Shown: piece after piece, positions 13,371-13,442 of the stretch | Layout: each line of letters starts with the position of its first letter | Numbering within the stretch: the first letter of the stretch is position 1 | DNA from: an uncultured Prochlorococcus sp. | Lineage (GTDB): Bacteria > Cyanobacteriota > Cyanobacteriia > PCC-6307 > Cyanobiaceae | Assembly (NCBI GenBank): GCA_902572675.1 | Contig: CACGGY010000023.1 | Span: 1 to 13,442 of the forward strand | Reading direction: 5' to 3' | Length of the DNA stretch: 13,442 bases | Program-made: the position numbers and the translations under genes | Notes under the pieces: generated by a model | Told to the model about the DNA's origin: nothing | Seen by the model: only the letters and a program-made list of their open reading frames with translations | Databases searched by the model: none

Positions 13371-13442
13371 ATCAATTTAAATTTAGTGGTTTAAATAAAA
13401 TCTGGTCCAATCGCTTTTTAGTATTGTTTTTATTGTTTTTAG
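13367..13442 (+). CDS. N-terminus of an unidentified membrane or exported protein; partial
   Basis: From the ATG at 13367 the frame is open to the right edge, giving 25 complete codons: a polar basic start (MNQFKFSGLNKIWSNRF) and then a hydrophobic run (LVLFLLFL). This looks like a signal peptide or first membrane helix. It overlaps the preceding small ORF by 4 nt. Too little is present to name it. Confidence 0.5.
   Translation, partial: MNQFKFSGLNKIWSNRFLVLFLLFL

Noticed and set aside
1..13442. Mobile elements, CRISPR arrays, phage genes or tRNA-associated integration remnants
   Set aside because: No transposase or integrase frame, no spaced direct repeats and no duplicated tRNA 3' ends were seen near either tRNA.

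Overview
The window looks like a stretch of core chromosome from a high-light-type Prochlorococcus or close relative. This rests on the strongly AT-rich DNA, A/T-ending codons, very short intergenic gaps, near absence of Shine-Dalgarno motifs, and recognisable picocyanobacterial versions of FtsZ, FtsQ, PanB and ArgD. There is no sign of a phage, transposon, CRISPR array or genomic island. The organism call is made from recall of protein character, not from a search.

Layout. 1-416 (-): 5' part of a multi-pass membrane protein, probably of the PIN/TRAM (YacL-like) family, running off the left edge. 513-1736 (+): hemW-type radical SAM protein, meeting panB (1729-2502, -) tail to tail with overlapping stops. 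2548-2643 (+): signal recognition particle RNA. 2658-7569 (-): a compact same-strand block that in transcription order is miaB, ddl, a small membrane-anchored unknown gene, ftsQ, ftsZ. The ddl-X-ftsQ-ftsZ order is a reduced dcw (division and cell wall) cluster without ftsA. 7642-7715 (-): tRNA-His(GTG). 7844-10472 (+): a cytosine-deaminase-like amidohydrolase followed by a GlcD-type FAD oxidase, the only two genes whose biochemical role is unclear. 10469-12975 (-): tRNA-Leu(CAA), argD and folC in that transcription order, packed with a 5-nt gap and a 4-nt overlap. 12976-13442: a low-complexity intergenic region with a divergent promoter, then a probable 35-residue membrane peptide gene overlapping the start of another gene that runs off the right edge (+).

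How the genes work together. Ddl makes D-Ala-D-Ala for peptidoglycan, and FtsQ and FtsZ build the division machine at the septum. PanB starts pantothenate/CoA synthesis, ArgD serves arginine synthesis and FolC folate synthesis. MiaB modifies A37 of tRNAs that read UNN codons, and the SRP RNA and two tRNAs serve translation and secretion. The deaminase/oxidase pair may process a nitrogenous or hydroxy-acid compound, but its substrate cannot be read from sequence.

No clear new system was found. The most useful leads are the substituted substrate-binding residues in the deaminase, the unknown dcw-embedded membrane protein, the stacked inverted repeats upstream of ftsZ, the tRNA-argD junction that could yield a nearly leaderless mRNA, a micro-ORF with a good Shine-Dalgarno overlapping the hemW start, and the small ORFs at the right end.
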